A DNA stretch of 64,000 nucleotides from Clostridiales bacterium mt11 (GTDB taxonomy: Bacteria; Bacillota; Clostridia; Tissierellales; Tepidimicrobiaceae), in the NCBI GenBank assembly GCA_001282665.1, contig LN874948.1, forward strand, positions 192,353-256,352. Reading direction: 5' to 3'. Each line of letters starts with the position of its first letter. The stretch's first letter is position 1. The position numbers and the translations under genes are program-made. The notes beneath the pieces are model-generated. The model was not told where the DNA came from and made no database searches. It worked only from the letters and a program-made list of their open reading frames with translations. Shown here piece by piece: positions 56,761 through 64,000 of the stretch.

Positions 56761-58341
56761 TTATTTCAACTCCAATTTCGTCACATGGTTTAAATTATCT
56801 TTTTCATAATATTCTATGTTAACCTCATCATCAACTTTTATAAATGGCAGCTTTTCCGATACTCCTATATTAGCTATGAATATATTATTATTTTTATCCA
56901 GTTTAATATAATAGTGAGTATTGCCATCTATAACCACTGATTGAATACCTATTATTTTGCCATCTGTATTTAAAATTTCTTTTGGTTCCGTATCATCTTT
57001 AAGATTTGGAGTGGTTACATCTTTACCTATGTGAGTGCTAACAACATTGTTTACCGTTGTACCAATTGACACTTCTTGATAGTTTTGGGCATCAACTAAT
57101 GCATACATTTTAACCAATCCGGCCTCATCTTTTAAAGACATAAAATAAGTTGGTTTATTATCTATATTTAATAATATCGGGAAGGTTGATATATATCCTT
57201 TTTCTTGTACTGCTCCCTCAGCACTCCTCATAGCTGAAAATTCTTCTGCCGACGACATCTTATAGAATTTAGTCTCTTTTGTTCTCAAATTTACTAATAC
57301 AAAACCAACATTGGATTCATCTTCTCCTACAGATGTCATGCCTGTATATAAGTAAACGTCATCATCTATGGCTAAATAGTTATATCCTTCCGTTGTCTGC
57401 AATACACCTTTTTGAGCAAATATAGAATTGAAAAATCCAGATTGAAGTCCGCCATTCCAATTGAGCTGCCTAATTATCTCTTCGGCATCGTAGATTCTAT
57501 CCACCCATTTTGGTACATCTTGTATTTTATATTTCGTAGTTTCTCCATTTGTTGCATTGGTTAAGATTACTTCTTTTACATCAAATCCTCCAAACCAACC
57601 AATGGTGCTTTGGTATACTGGAGCTATCCAATAGGGGATCCCATCTTCATCAATTTCAAAATTGATTTCATAAAACATATCTCTAGGATAGTTTTTTCTC
57701 AAATGTCTATAAATATCTCTTGAGAATTTATCTGATTTAGAATATTTTATATTGTTTTTAAGCTTTTTTAATTCTACTTTACCATCTATCATATCTACTA
57801 CTATATAGTTTGGTATACCTTCTTTTCTATTACCTATCCACTTTAAAAATCCATTGTACTCAAGGGGGGTAACTCTCACAGGTTTATCATCATAATTAAT
57901 TTGAGTATAGGCATCGGAGACATTGTATTGAGAAACTAAATCCAACATTTCTCCCATTTTTCTACTGCCCAACCTCTGAGCTGTATCTCTATCTACTGTA
58001 GGCACTTGTTCAAATGAGGCTTCTTTTATATCTTCTTCAAAAGAACTGTTTTCTTTTTCAATTAAATTTGCATATCTTGTTGAATGAAATATGGTTGCAG
58101 AATATATCTTTAATATGAATAGTAAGATAAGCAAAACTCCTGGTACTATAAATAATTTATAATATTTTCTATTAAATGTAATGGAGATAACTGTTATATA
58201 TACTAAATTAACTATGAGATAGATCCAAAATTCATAAGAATGTAAATTAATAGCTGGTAAAAATATATACCATAAAACAAAAGCTAGTATAGGTATTGAT
58301 AATAGTATTGCAACTTTAGCAAAACTTATTTGTTTTTTCAT
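56761..58341 (-). CDS. Large membrane-anchored protein of unknown function
   Basis: I do not recognise this 526-residue protein. Three hydrophobic segments lie within the first 85 residues (VAILLSIPILAFVLWYIFL, EFWIYLIVNLVYITVISI, LFIVPGVLLILLFILKI). The remaining 440 residues form an extracytoplasmic or cytosolic beta-rich part. They contain a DRDTAQRLGSRKMGEMLDLV helix and a central FYEINFEIDEDGIPYWIAPV. Repeated segments resemble PepSY/propeptide-like domains, and the end resembles a short OB-like tail (DDEVNIEYYEKDN). No lipobox. The gene is monocistronic and follows a long intergenic stretch. Similar large proteins are widespread in Clostridia without function. Confidence 0.6.
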   Translation of the reverse strand: MKKQISFAKVAILLSIPILAFVLWYIFLPAINLHSYEFWIYLIVNLVYITVISITFNRKYYKLFIVPGVLLILLFILKIYSATIFHSTRYANLIEKENSSFEEDIKEASFEQVPTVDRDTAQRLGSRKMGEMLDLVSQYNVSDAYTQINYDDKPVRVTPLEYNGFLKWIGNRKEGIPNYIVVDMIDGKVELKKLKNNIKYSKSDKFSRDIYRHLRKNYPRDMFYEINFEIDEDGIPYWIAPVYQSTIGWFGGFDVKEVILTNATNGETTKYKIQDVPKWVDRIYDAEEIIRQLNWNGGLQSGFFNSIFAQKGVLQTTEGYNYLAIDDDVYLYTGMTSVGEDESNVGFVLVNLRTKETKFYKMSSAEEFSAMRSAEGAVQEKGYISTFPILLNIDNKPTYFMSLKDEAGLVKMYALVDAQNYQEVSIGTTVNNVVSTHIGKDVTTPNLKDDTEPKEILNTDGKIIGIQSVVIDGNTHYYIKLDKNNNIFIANIGVSEKLPFIKVDDEVNIEYYEKDNLNHVTKLELK

Positions 58342-59091
58342 AAAATCTTTGCCCCCTTATTTTTATATATTTATACTTATATACTAACATCATATTAAAC
58401 TTTAAAATAGTCTAATTTAAAATAATAATGGGGTGCTGTGTTAGATACTTTAACAAAACGCCCCTATTTTATTTCACAAGATAACTTCTAAAATTTTAAT
58501 ATATGCTCCTAACAACTTTGATATGGTTAATTGTGAAAATCTAAAATCGTCGCCAATTAAATTTTTCATCTTTTTTCAACCCTCTATATATTGCTTGTAC
58601 TACAATAATACTAGTAAAGATATAACAATACATTATGTATAGCAAAACAAAATGTCGATTACTATTAAAACAAATTATACTAGGGACGCATTAGGTAAAT
58701 TCAAATTAATTTTTTAAATAACCTTACGTCCCTATGTCAATAGAGATGATTTGAATTCCTAATTTCAAAAATAATTCTACTTATTTTTATTATTCTCTTC
58801 GTCTTCTTTACTCCAGTCCTTGAGTTTTTTGTTCTTTTTCATTTCCTCATTATCAACTATACCATGTTCAGCAGCTATTTCATAATTCATTTGGTTGAAA
58901 AAATTTTTATCAATTTTCCTTTTTCTATTTTTATCCTTTATTTTTATCACCTCGTATGTATTTTTTCCTTAATATATTGCTACATACAAGACAATTTTAG
59001 GAATTTTGTTTTAATAATTAAATATCTTTATGATAATTTTACGGCAATTATCCATTAAATAAACAACAGCACTTGTAAATATTATTTATTA
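58342..59091. other. Long intergenic region with hairpins and one small ORF
   Basis: About 750 bases lie between the large membrane protein gene and the AI-2E-like gene. One 57-codon ORF is described separately. A hairpin near 58434-58467 joins GGGGTGCTGTGTTA to TAACAAAACGCCCC, with mismatches. A second near 58680-58735 joins TAGGGACG to CGTCCCTA around an AT-rich interior and resembles the terminator at 56189. I saw nothing else coding. Confidence 0.5.
58777..58950 (-). CDS. Small charged protein, 57 residues, unrecognised
   Basis: From GTG 58950 the frame reads MIKIKDKNRKRKIDKNFF, then NQMNYEIAAEHGIVDNEEM, and ends KKLKDWSKEDEENNKNK. It is very hydrophilic with a basic N-terminus and a lysine/glutamate-rich tail. 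The NYEIAAEHGI stretch faintly recalls the EIA.E.GI motif of spore small acid-soluble proteins, but no full match is seen. The ribosome site is weak (GAG directly before GTG, or AGGTGA before an ATA). It was too short for ordinary gene calling. The reading has a plausible protein-like composition. Confidence 0.4.
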   Translation of the reverse strand: MIKIKDKNRKRKIDKNFFNQMNYEIAAEHGIVDNEEMKKNKKLKDWSKEDEENNKNK

Positions 59092-59562
59092 TTACTTTTC
59101 TTTTTTTACTTTATATATTGAATTTATAACTATAGCAATAATAGGACCTGCCATTACCCCTATAGGTCCTAGCATTAAAGAGCCTAACACCGTTGCAGTA
59201 AAAGTATAAAGGGGTCTTAAACCAATCTGGTCTCCCGTAATTTTAGGTTCTATTATTTGCCTGATAATAGTCAAAATAATATAAAGTATTGCTAATTTAG
59301 TTCCCATATCTATATTTCCAGATATGAAATTAATTAAAGACCAAGGTATCATAACAAGCCCACTACCAAGTACAGGAATGATATCAAGTATTGCTATTCC
59401 CAATGCAATAAGCATAGGTACAGGTGCTCCTATAATATACAATCCAATGCTAAAAGAAATAAAAGTTATTGTCATTAATATTAACTGGGACTTAATATAA
59501 CCTATGATACCCTTTCCTGTATCATCAATTATCTCCATGATAAAATCGGTAAAATTTTTCAT
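59092..59562 (-). CDS. AI-2E/YtvI-family transporter, C-terminal half only
   Basis: The 156-residue membrane protein matches the second half of the AI-2E/YtvI family (normally about 350 residues). It has KSQLILMTITFISFSIGLYI, PMLIALGIAILDIIPVLGSG and the typical IRQIIEPKITGDQIGL motif. The N-terminal half is not encoded upstream; only 78 bases separate it from the antiporter gene. It has its own AAAGGGA site and complete stop, so it may be a stable short form or a truncated gene. Four or five hydrophobic segments are present. Cargo of this family is uncertain. Confidence 0.75.
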   Translation of the reverse strand: MKNFTDFIMEIIDDTGKGIIGYIKSQLILMTITFISFSIGLYIIGAPVPMLIALGIAILDIIPVLGSGLVMIPWSLINFISGNIDMGTKLAILYIILTIIRQIIEPKITGDQIGLRPLYTFTATVLGSLMLGPIGVMAGPIIAIVINSIYKVKKEK

Positions 59563-59640
59563 TACAAATCCCTTTCCTCAGAATAATATATAATATTAAT
59601 TACCCATGTATAAGTTTCCAACCAACAAATAATATACCTT

Positions 59641-60648
59641 TTAAATCCAAGTATAGTTCAGTATCAAATATACAAAATACATTCCCACTAAAAAAAGACC
59701 TTCTCCTTTTGAAATTACATTATCTTTGTTTTTAGCAAAAATATGAAAAGCTACTAGAACGATTAGCATAGTTGGTATTTGTAGTTTATAAAAATCAGTT
59801 GGCACAAGTAAACCACCTTTTGTTACTGCTGCCGCACTACCTGTAACAAACAATACATTGAGTATATCTGCACCAATAATATTTCCAACTGCCAATTCTC
59901 CATGACCTTTTTTTACAGCTGTAATAGCCGTTACCAATTCAGGTAAACTCGTTCCAAATGCAACCAATGTAGCTGCAATAACGCTTTGTGGTATACCAGC
60001 ACGGATGGCTACAATTTCTACACTAGGAATAAGTATTTTAGATGAAGCAATGACTAAAAATATACCTAGTGCCATTTTAATAAATTGTAAAAATAGAGGA
60101 CTTCTTTCTTCTTGTAAATTAGATGTTTCCCCTCCATTAGATTTTTTTCCCCACTGAATAGTTATAATAATATAAAGTATTAATAATCCTATAAATATAA
60201 AACCCATAGGCTGAGTGATTCTTCCTTCTACTCCTTTTGAAAAGATAGGCAAACTTACGATGGCTAATAGTAACCCAGACATCAATTGCAATCGTCCTTG
60301 ACGGGAAATAACGTTTTTATCAATTGGCAATCTCCCTACTAAAGCTGCAAGTCCAATTATTAACCCTGTATCCGCTATAATTGAACCAATAGCATTTCCT
60401 AAAGCTAAATCGGGATTTCCATTTATTGCAGCAATTACCGATACAGTTACTTCAGGTAGTGTAGTTCCTAAACTTACAATTGTTGCACCAATTATCATCT
60501 TTGGAACACCCCAGCGAATCGATAAGCTAACTGCTTGGTCTACTAAAATATCCGCTCCTTTACTTAGGACATATAAACTAATTGCCACAATAAAAAATAA
60601 AATAAATGTTGAAAATTGATTTAGTGTAGAATAAACTAGTTCTTCCAT
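59641..60648 (-). CDS. Calcium/sodium antiporter (CaCA family, YrbG-like), riboswitch-controlled
   Basis: The start is set at ATG 60648 (MEELVYSTLNQFS), 8 bases after AAAGGAAG. The 335-residue protein shows the two inverted alpha repeats of the cation/Ca2+ exchanger superfamily: IVSLGTTLPEVTVSVIAA with GNAIGSI, and LVAFGTSLPELVTAIT with GNIIGADIL. About ten hydrophobic segments are visible. It is preceded by a candidate yybP-ykoY (Mn2+) riboswitch, which suggests that it exports manganese rather than calcium, as do other CaCA members under this riboswitch. The physiological cation is inference. Confidence 0.88.
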   Translation of the reverse strand: MEELVYSTLNQFSTFILFFIVAISLYVLSKGADILVDQAVSLSIRWGVPKMIIGATIVSLGTTLPEVTVSVIAAINGNPDLALGNAIGSIIADTGLIIGLAALVGRLPIDKNVISRQGRLQLMSGLLLAIVSLPIFSKGVEGRITQPMGFIFIGLLILYIIITIQWGKKSNGGETSNLQEERSPLFLQFIKMALGIFLVIASSKILIPSVEIVAIRAGIPQSVIAATLVAFGTSLPELVTAITAVKKGHGELAVGNIIGADILNVLFVTGSAAAVTKGGLLVPTDFYKLQIPTMLIVLVAFHIFAKNKDNVISKGEGLFLVGMYFVYLILNYTWI

Positions 60649-60683
60649 TATCATCTTCCTTTCATATATCTTTGGATGAATAT

Positions 60684-60815
60684 ATAAAAAAAACCCTATG
60701 GCTTATTTATAAAAACAAACCATAGAGTCTCACTAAGCTAATTAGCCACCAAAGCCAGGATATTCTCCGTCATGACGACTTTGATTCCATTAAGGAAAGT
60801 TACTCCCTCTAATAA
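60684..60815 (-). promoter_or_regulatory. yybP-ykoY (Mn2+) riboswitch with terminator
   Basis: On the minus strand the leader of the antiporter gene reads TAGAGGGAGTAACTTTCC, AGTCGTCATGACGG, TCCTGGCTTTGGTGGC and GTGAGACTCTATGG. These are the conserved pieces of the yybP-ykoY aptamer: the GGGAGUA loop, the CGUCAU...CUUUGG core and the GAGACU 3' strand of P1. P1 forms from TAGAG and CTCTA. The 3' strand also starts a terminator stem (CTATGG / CCATAG) followed by a T-run at 60684-60692. Expression would therefore rise when Mn2+ stabilises P1. Confidence 0.85.
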
Positions 60816-60936
60816 GCAAATTATATAGGCTTTCATAGTATTTTGTCAAGGTATAAAAATCTAAGAATTATAAATATATTTTATCCCATTTCTATTAAAT
60901 TTATAATTCTGTAGTCATATCTCCTATGCTACTCTA

Positions 60937-61098
60937 CTACCTTTTGTTTTTTTGAATAATATTAATCCCTAAAGCTATGAGTATAAATGGAATGAGTACT
61001 TTAGCAAGTAAACCGAAGGTAACGGCAACACCTGTAATTGCCAAAATAACTATTACAAAAACAAAAACTATAAGTGTAATTAAGCATCCAAGTATCAT
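60937..61098 (-). CDS. Small hydrophobic membrane protein, 53 residues
   Basis: From ATG 61098, preceded by AAAGGAGATTGAT, the ORF reads MILGCLITLIVFVFVIVILA (start) and ends ALGINIIQKNKR. It has two membrane segments in 53 residues, with glycine in the second and a basic tail. It was too short for ordinary gene calling but has a perfect ribosome site and a separate stop. It lies between the lipoprotein and the antiporter riboswitch. The layout resembles small LiaI-like or single-purpose membrane proteins; function unknown. Confidence 0.6.
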   Translation of the reverse strand: MILGCLITLIVFVFVIVILAITGVAVTFGLLAKVLIPFILIALGINIIQKNKR

Positions 61099-61150
61099 AT
61101 CAATCTCCTTTATATTTTTATTATTTACCCTTTAATATTACTCAAGGCAT

Positions 61151-61762
61151 TTACTTTATCATATCTGTATCCAGTATCAAATAGTTTGCCCTGTGAATAT
61201 ATAAGCTCTTTCCATCAATATTAAGTCTTGTCATCTTTGGCAGGTTGTCAGGAACTGTTACATAGACATCCTTTCCTTGATAAACACCTATAGGAATTCC
61301 CATTTGACTCGATATGATTATAGTCTTTCTTTTACCAATTTTATTTTTTATGTCATTTATAAATCTGTCTATAGGAACAAACCCACCACCACTGTCTACG
61401 GTTATATCCTCAGGTACTTCGAAATCCTCTACCATATCTAATCCATCTTCTGCAAATATAACGGTATTACCTACTTGAAACATCTGATTACCATTCACCG
61501 TTATTTCCAATACTCCTGATTGGAATCCAGATGACGATTCATCAATGTTGGCATTGTTCTCCAAAAGTCCTACTGTTACTTTAGTTCCATCTAATGTTAA
61601 TGTTTTATTAGCATAATGGTCATATGCTGATATTTCAAAGCGCTGCCCAATTAGCTCGCCCTTTTTAGTTGCTATCTTATCCCTAATCACGGCACAGCCT
61701 GTTAGGCTAATACTCATTATGACCATTATAGCAATGAATACGTGTTTGTTTTGTCTTTTCAT
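61151..61762 (-). CDS. DUF5052-like lipoprotein
   Basis: The 203-residue protein has a lipoprotein signal peptide with lipobox LTGC (Cys23) after FIAIMVIMSISLTGCA. The mature part begins AVIRDKIATKKGELIGQRF and contains VGLLENNANIDESSSGF, GNTVIFAEDGLDMV and FINDIKNKIGKRKTIII. It resembles the DUF5052 family of firmicute lipoproteins, whose role is unknown. A small membrane protein gene follows 52 bases downstream. It would be anchored to the outer face of the membrane. Confidence 0.75.
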   Translation of the reverse strand: MKRQNKHVFIAIMVIMSISLTGCAVIRDKIATKKGELIGQRFEISAYDHYANKTLTLDGTKVTVGLLENNANIDESSSGFQSGVLEITVNGNQMFQVGNTVIFAEDGLDMVEDFEVPEDITVDSGGGFVPIDRFINDIKNKIGKRKTIIISSQMGIPIGVYQGKDVYVTVPDNLPKMTRLNIDGKSLYIHRANYLILDTDMIK

Positions 61763-61841
61763 CTCTGTCTCCTTTTATAAAGTATTTACCTATTTAATTC
61801 TACAAATTTTCTCTTTTTCCTTCTTTTTTATTGCATTATTT

Positions 61842-61865
61842 AGGGATGGTTATATAACCATCCCT
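61842..61865. terminator. Perfect 24-base palindrome after the double-cubane reductase gene
   Basis: AGGGATGGTTATATAACCATCCCT reads the same on both strands except for no loop bases (positions 61842-61865). Neither side has a strong T-run, so the terminator call is tentative. Confidence 0.45.
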
Positions 61866-61881
61866 ATAGTATAATCTTCAA

Positions 61882-63024
61882 TTATAACATCTCTAAAAAT
61901 GCAGCTATTCTAGTCTTTAATTGTCCCTTATCCGTTTCTGAGTAGTCCGTTTCTATACTCATATATGGTATTTTTTTATCCTTATTTACAAAATCTTTAA
62001 TCTTGCGAGTTTCTACATTGTAGGTATGACAAGCTTGCAAAATAACATCTATAACTGCGTCAACTTTATATTCATCTATTAACTCTGATAACAATTCAAT
62101 TCTATTATCATTTGGTGCCATTACCGAGCAGCCAACGTTCAAATATTTTTCAGCTAATGCATCAATTGGATCCTTAGTTTCATCTACTAAACGTATCTTC
62201 TCCTTTATGCCGCTACAGTTCTCGTAGCAAACTACTGTTGCACCATTTTCCTCTATAATTGGAATTATCTTATCGGCAACTCCTCCTAATGGACATCCAG
62301 TTATTAATATTCGTGGAGAATTTTCATTGGATTTTATATCTTTGGCTTCTGTTTTTAATCCTTCTACTAAATCTCTTACCTTCTTATTTTGTTCATCTTT
62401 ATCAAAGGTAAAAGAAGCACCATGTAAAACCGTATGAACTTCCATTCCAGTTATAGGTGGAGGAGTCATTTTACATAAAGAATATAACTCCTTTAAAACC
62501 TTTCTCTCCTCATTACATTTCTTAATGGCTTCTCTTAAATCATCTTCCGTTATCTCCACATTAAACTCTTTTTCCAATCTTTCCTTCAATAAAACAATTT
62601 CCCTTTTCCAAATTGAAAGTGCATATTCCCTATCTATAGCTTGGGGAAGCTGCATTACGTGCATTGATTTTAGCTTACCTAAATATTCATACATCTTCTT
62701 CTTCCCATCACAAGTAGTTTCTCCTACAATTATATCTGAAAAGTATGTGAAAGGACATTTTTCAGTTAAAGCGAATCCATAGCTAGACTTTATTAGTGGG
62801 CATAAATTTTTTGGTAAATCCTTTTCTGCATCTGGTATTGTTTCGTCACTCATACCGCATAATGAAATAGGATAAGCCCCTGCAGCATATATAACTTCAA
62901 CAGGAGTGAAAGTACAGAATGTCCCTACTATATGTTTTCCTGAATCCTTATACTCCTTTACTTTCAAAAAAGAATTTCTCCTTGCGTCACTAAATTCATC
63001 GAATATCTTTGGTAAATCATTCAC
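61882..63024 (-). CDS. Double-cubane-cluster reductase (2-hydroxyacyl-CoA dehydratase/BCR family)
   Basis: The 380-residue protein belongs to the HgdB/BcrC-like family that binds iron-sulfur clusters. Cys-rich signatures are GTFCTFTPVEVIYAAGAY, GMSDET after LCG, NLCPLIKSSYGF, EKCPFT and GETTCDGKKKMYEYLG, and later ITGCPLGGVADKI, ENCSGIK and QACHTYN. Stand-alone members with this pattern are double-cubane cluster proteins (DCCP). With an ATPase activator they drive low-potential reductions of small molecules. The activator (HgdC/BadF type) is not seen within this window. It sits alone between a lipoprotein and DUF441. The substrate is unknown; dehydratase activity is less likely without a second subunit. 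Confidence 0.85.
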   Translation of the reverse strand: MNDLPKIFDEFSDARRNSFLKVKEYKDSGKHIVGTFCTFTPVEVIYAAGAYPISLCGMSDETIPDAEKDLPKNLCPLIKSSYGFALTEKCPFTYFSDIIVGETTCDGKKKMYEYLGKLKSMHVMQLPQAIDREYALSIWKREIVLLKERLEKEFNVEITEDDLREAIKKCNEERKVLKELYSLCKMTPPPITGMEVHTVLHGASFTFDKDEQNKKVRDLVEGLKTEAKDIKSNENSPRILITGCPLGGVADKIIPIIEENGATVVCYENCSGIKEKIRLVDETKDPIDALAEKYLNVGCSVMAPNDNRIELLSELIDEYKVDAVIDVILQACHTYNVETRKIKDFVNKDKKIPYMSIETDYSETDKGQLKTRIAAFLEML

Positions 63025-63290
63025 AATTATTTCCCCTTTCCTATGCTAAAATATATTTATGTTGTTCTGAATTTATTTATGTCAAACTTTCCTATTATAT
63101 TATAGCATTGAAAACCTTGGTGGAGTCCTAATTGCCCTATGATTATATTTTATGATATACCCTTCATTTATTAATATTATCTATATTCCTACACTACTTT
63201 ATTTTTAATTCAAACCTATAACTTATACATTATGTTTATTAATCTCGAATATACTTTAATAATACATACTTATGGATTGGAGATGCTATT

Positions 63291-63743
63291 ATGGCTAATA
63301 GGATAATGCTACTTTTTTTAATTGGAATTTCAGCTTTTGGAAAAAACAAACCCTTGTTAATTGGCGGTGTAGTCGTCTTTATATTATCTTTTTTAAATAA
63401 GGCTTACATCGCTAAATTAGATAAAAATATATTTTTAAATGGTGGATTGACTTTACTTATGATATGGATGCTCATGCCACTTATTGAAGCTGGTAATAGA
63501 GCCTTTATTGATGTAAAAAATTATTTAAATTTAGATGGACTAATAGCTGTATTAAGTGGTTTTTTTGTAGTAACCGTAGCATCTAAGGGACTTGATCTAT
63601 TAAATAGCAATCCCTCTGTCTTAACTGGCGTATTGATTGGCTCTGTTATTGGGGTTACCTTTTTTGGAGGAATACCTGTAGGAATGCTGACAGGATCTGG
63701 TATTGCTTATTTGATAATAAAATTATTTAAGGGCCTTTTATAG
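63291..63743 (+). CDS. DUF441 family membrane protein (YtwI-like)
   Basis: The 150-residue protein has four membrane segments and starts MANRIMLLFLIGISAFGKN. It contains LLIGGVVVFILSFLNKAYI (shown in part) and the characteristic end VTFFGGIPVGMLTGSGIAYL. It matches the DUF441 family (YtwI-like), of unknown role. A GGAG site lies 7 bases before the ATG. The stop lies inside the terminator hairpin. Confidence 0.85.
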   Translation: MANRIMLLFLIGISAFGKNKPLLIGGVVVFILSFLNKAYIAKLDKNIFLNGGLTLLMIWMLMPLIEAGNRAFIDVKNYLNLDGLIAVLSGFFVVTVASKGLDLLNSNPSVLTGVLIGSVIGVTFFGGIPVGMLTGSGIAYLIIKLFKGLL

Positions 63744-63756
63744 GCCCTCTTTTTAT
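63729..63756 (+). terminator. Intrinsic terminator of the DUF441 gene
   Basis: AGGGCCT and AGGCCCT form a stem with a 5-base loop followed by CTTTTTAT. The converging gene at 63753 may share it. Confidence 0.7.
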
Positions 63757-64000
63757 AATGCTCTTCTGTATATAGCTAATACATCTTCACAATAAAGGGG
63801 TTTAAAATTACCTACTACTCCATCCTTATGTTCAATAGCTGCCTTTGCCATATTTTCTAAGTTTTCTTCTCCTATTCCCACTTCTCTTAATGTCATTGGT
63901 ATTCCTAGTGAGATAAAGAATTCTTTTGTTTTATCTATAGATTCCTTTGCTATAGTATACTTATCCTTATCTGAATCGATGCCCCATACATTAACTCCAT
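63753..64000 (-). CDS. Iron-containing alcohol dehydrogenase, C-terminal part
   Basis: Only the last 82 codons are inside the window. They read GVNVWGIDSDKDKYTIAKES and end NFKPLYCEDVLAIYRRAL. The SLGIPMTLREVGIGEENLENMA helix (shown in part) and the closing GNFKPL...EDVLAIY segment match the C-terminal domain of butanol-dehydrogenase-type group III alcohol dehydrogenases. This is a second relative of the one at 44829, which ends similarly (GHFKPLSKKDIIAIY). It runs off the right edge, so catalytic motifs are not seen. Confidence 0.8.
   Translation of the reverse strand, partial: GVNVWGIDSDKDKYTIAKESIDKTKEFFISLGIPMTLREVGIGEENLENMAKAAIEHKDGVVGNFKPLYCEDVLAIYRRAL

Noticed and set aside
1..64000. 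CRISPR arrays, tRNA or rRNA genes
   Set aside because: No regularly spaced direct repeats and no tRNA cloverleaf or rRNA-like sequence was seen on either strand. Visual search could miss a single tRNA.

Overview
The window is AT-rich DNA with clostridial-style gene organisation: strong AGGAGG ribosome sites, long co-directional operons and U-tailed hairpin terminators. It carries anaerobic enzymes (Re-type citrate synthase, corrinoid methyltransfer, a double-cubane reductase, a GrdB relative) and many PTS systems. It most likely comes from a strictly anaerobic low-GC Firmicute of the Clostridia/Tissierellia type. The genus cannot be fixed from the sequence alone. Almost all genes lie on the minus strand. 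No rRNA, tRNA, CRISPR array or prophage was seen.

Layout. 1-4.6 kb: an operon running Re-citrate synthase, aconitase, NAD-isocitrate dehydrogenase and the first codons of a biotin carboxylase, probably pyruvate carboxylase. It would make 2-oxoglutarate for glutamate. 4.7-9.8 kb: housekeeping and hypothetical genes (DUF2804, metallophosphoesterase, NAD(P)HX epimerase, Isf-type flavoprotein, SRAP). 9.8-11.4 kb: an IS256-family element inserted between a terminator hairpin and its T-run. 11.4-13.3 kb: an ABC-F ribosome-protection gene behind an attenuator with a three-codon leader ORF. 13.3-21 kb: a lactose/cellobiose-type PTS operon with glycosylasparaginase, an M20 peptidase, a GrdB-like protein and a PRD regulator. 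21.3-29.4 kb: a corrinoid methyltransferase cluster with four UroD-fold enzymes, one corrinoid protein, a RACo-type activator and a CobW GTPase.

29.4-30.7 kb: two decayed genes (a tandem GNAT and a CD3324-like small protein). 30.9-37 kb: a paired ABC exporter with a LytTR/GHKL two-component system, and TraX. 37-47 kb: a mannose-type PTS operon with aldolase, Fe-alcohol dehydrogenase, split transketolase and RpiB-like isomerase. Its LevR-type regulator has lost the sigma-54 loop and the Walker B acids. 47.4-52.7 kb: cytidine deaminase, a saccharopine-dehydrogenase-like enzyme, and a peptide-resistance type ABC/two-component module. 53-56.7 kb: a defence-like patch with a PLD nuclease, a PD-(D/E)XK protein with HARE-HTH, a PC4/YdbC protein, MazEF, a mazE relic and a broken GNAT. 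56.8-64 kb: membrane proteins, a calcium/sodium-type antiporter under a yybP-ykoY (Mn2+) riboswitch, a lipoprotein, a double-cubane reductase, DUF441 and the tail of a second Fe-alcohol dehydrogenase.

The most promising undescribed systems are the UroD/corrinoid/CobW cluster, the PTS-glycosylasparaginase-GrdB-like operon and the degenerate LevR regulator. Functional claims rest on motif recognition by eye; no database search was possible.
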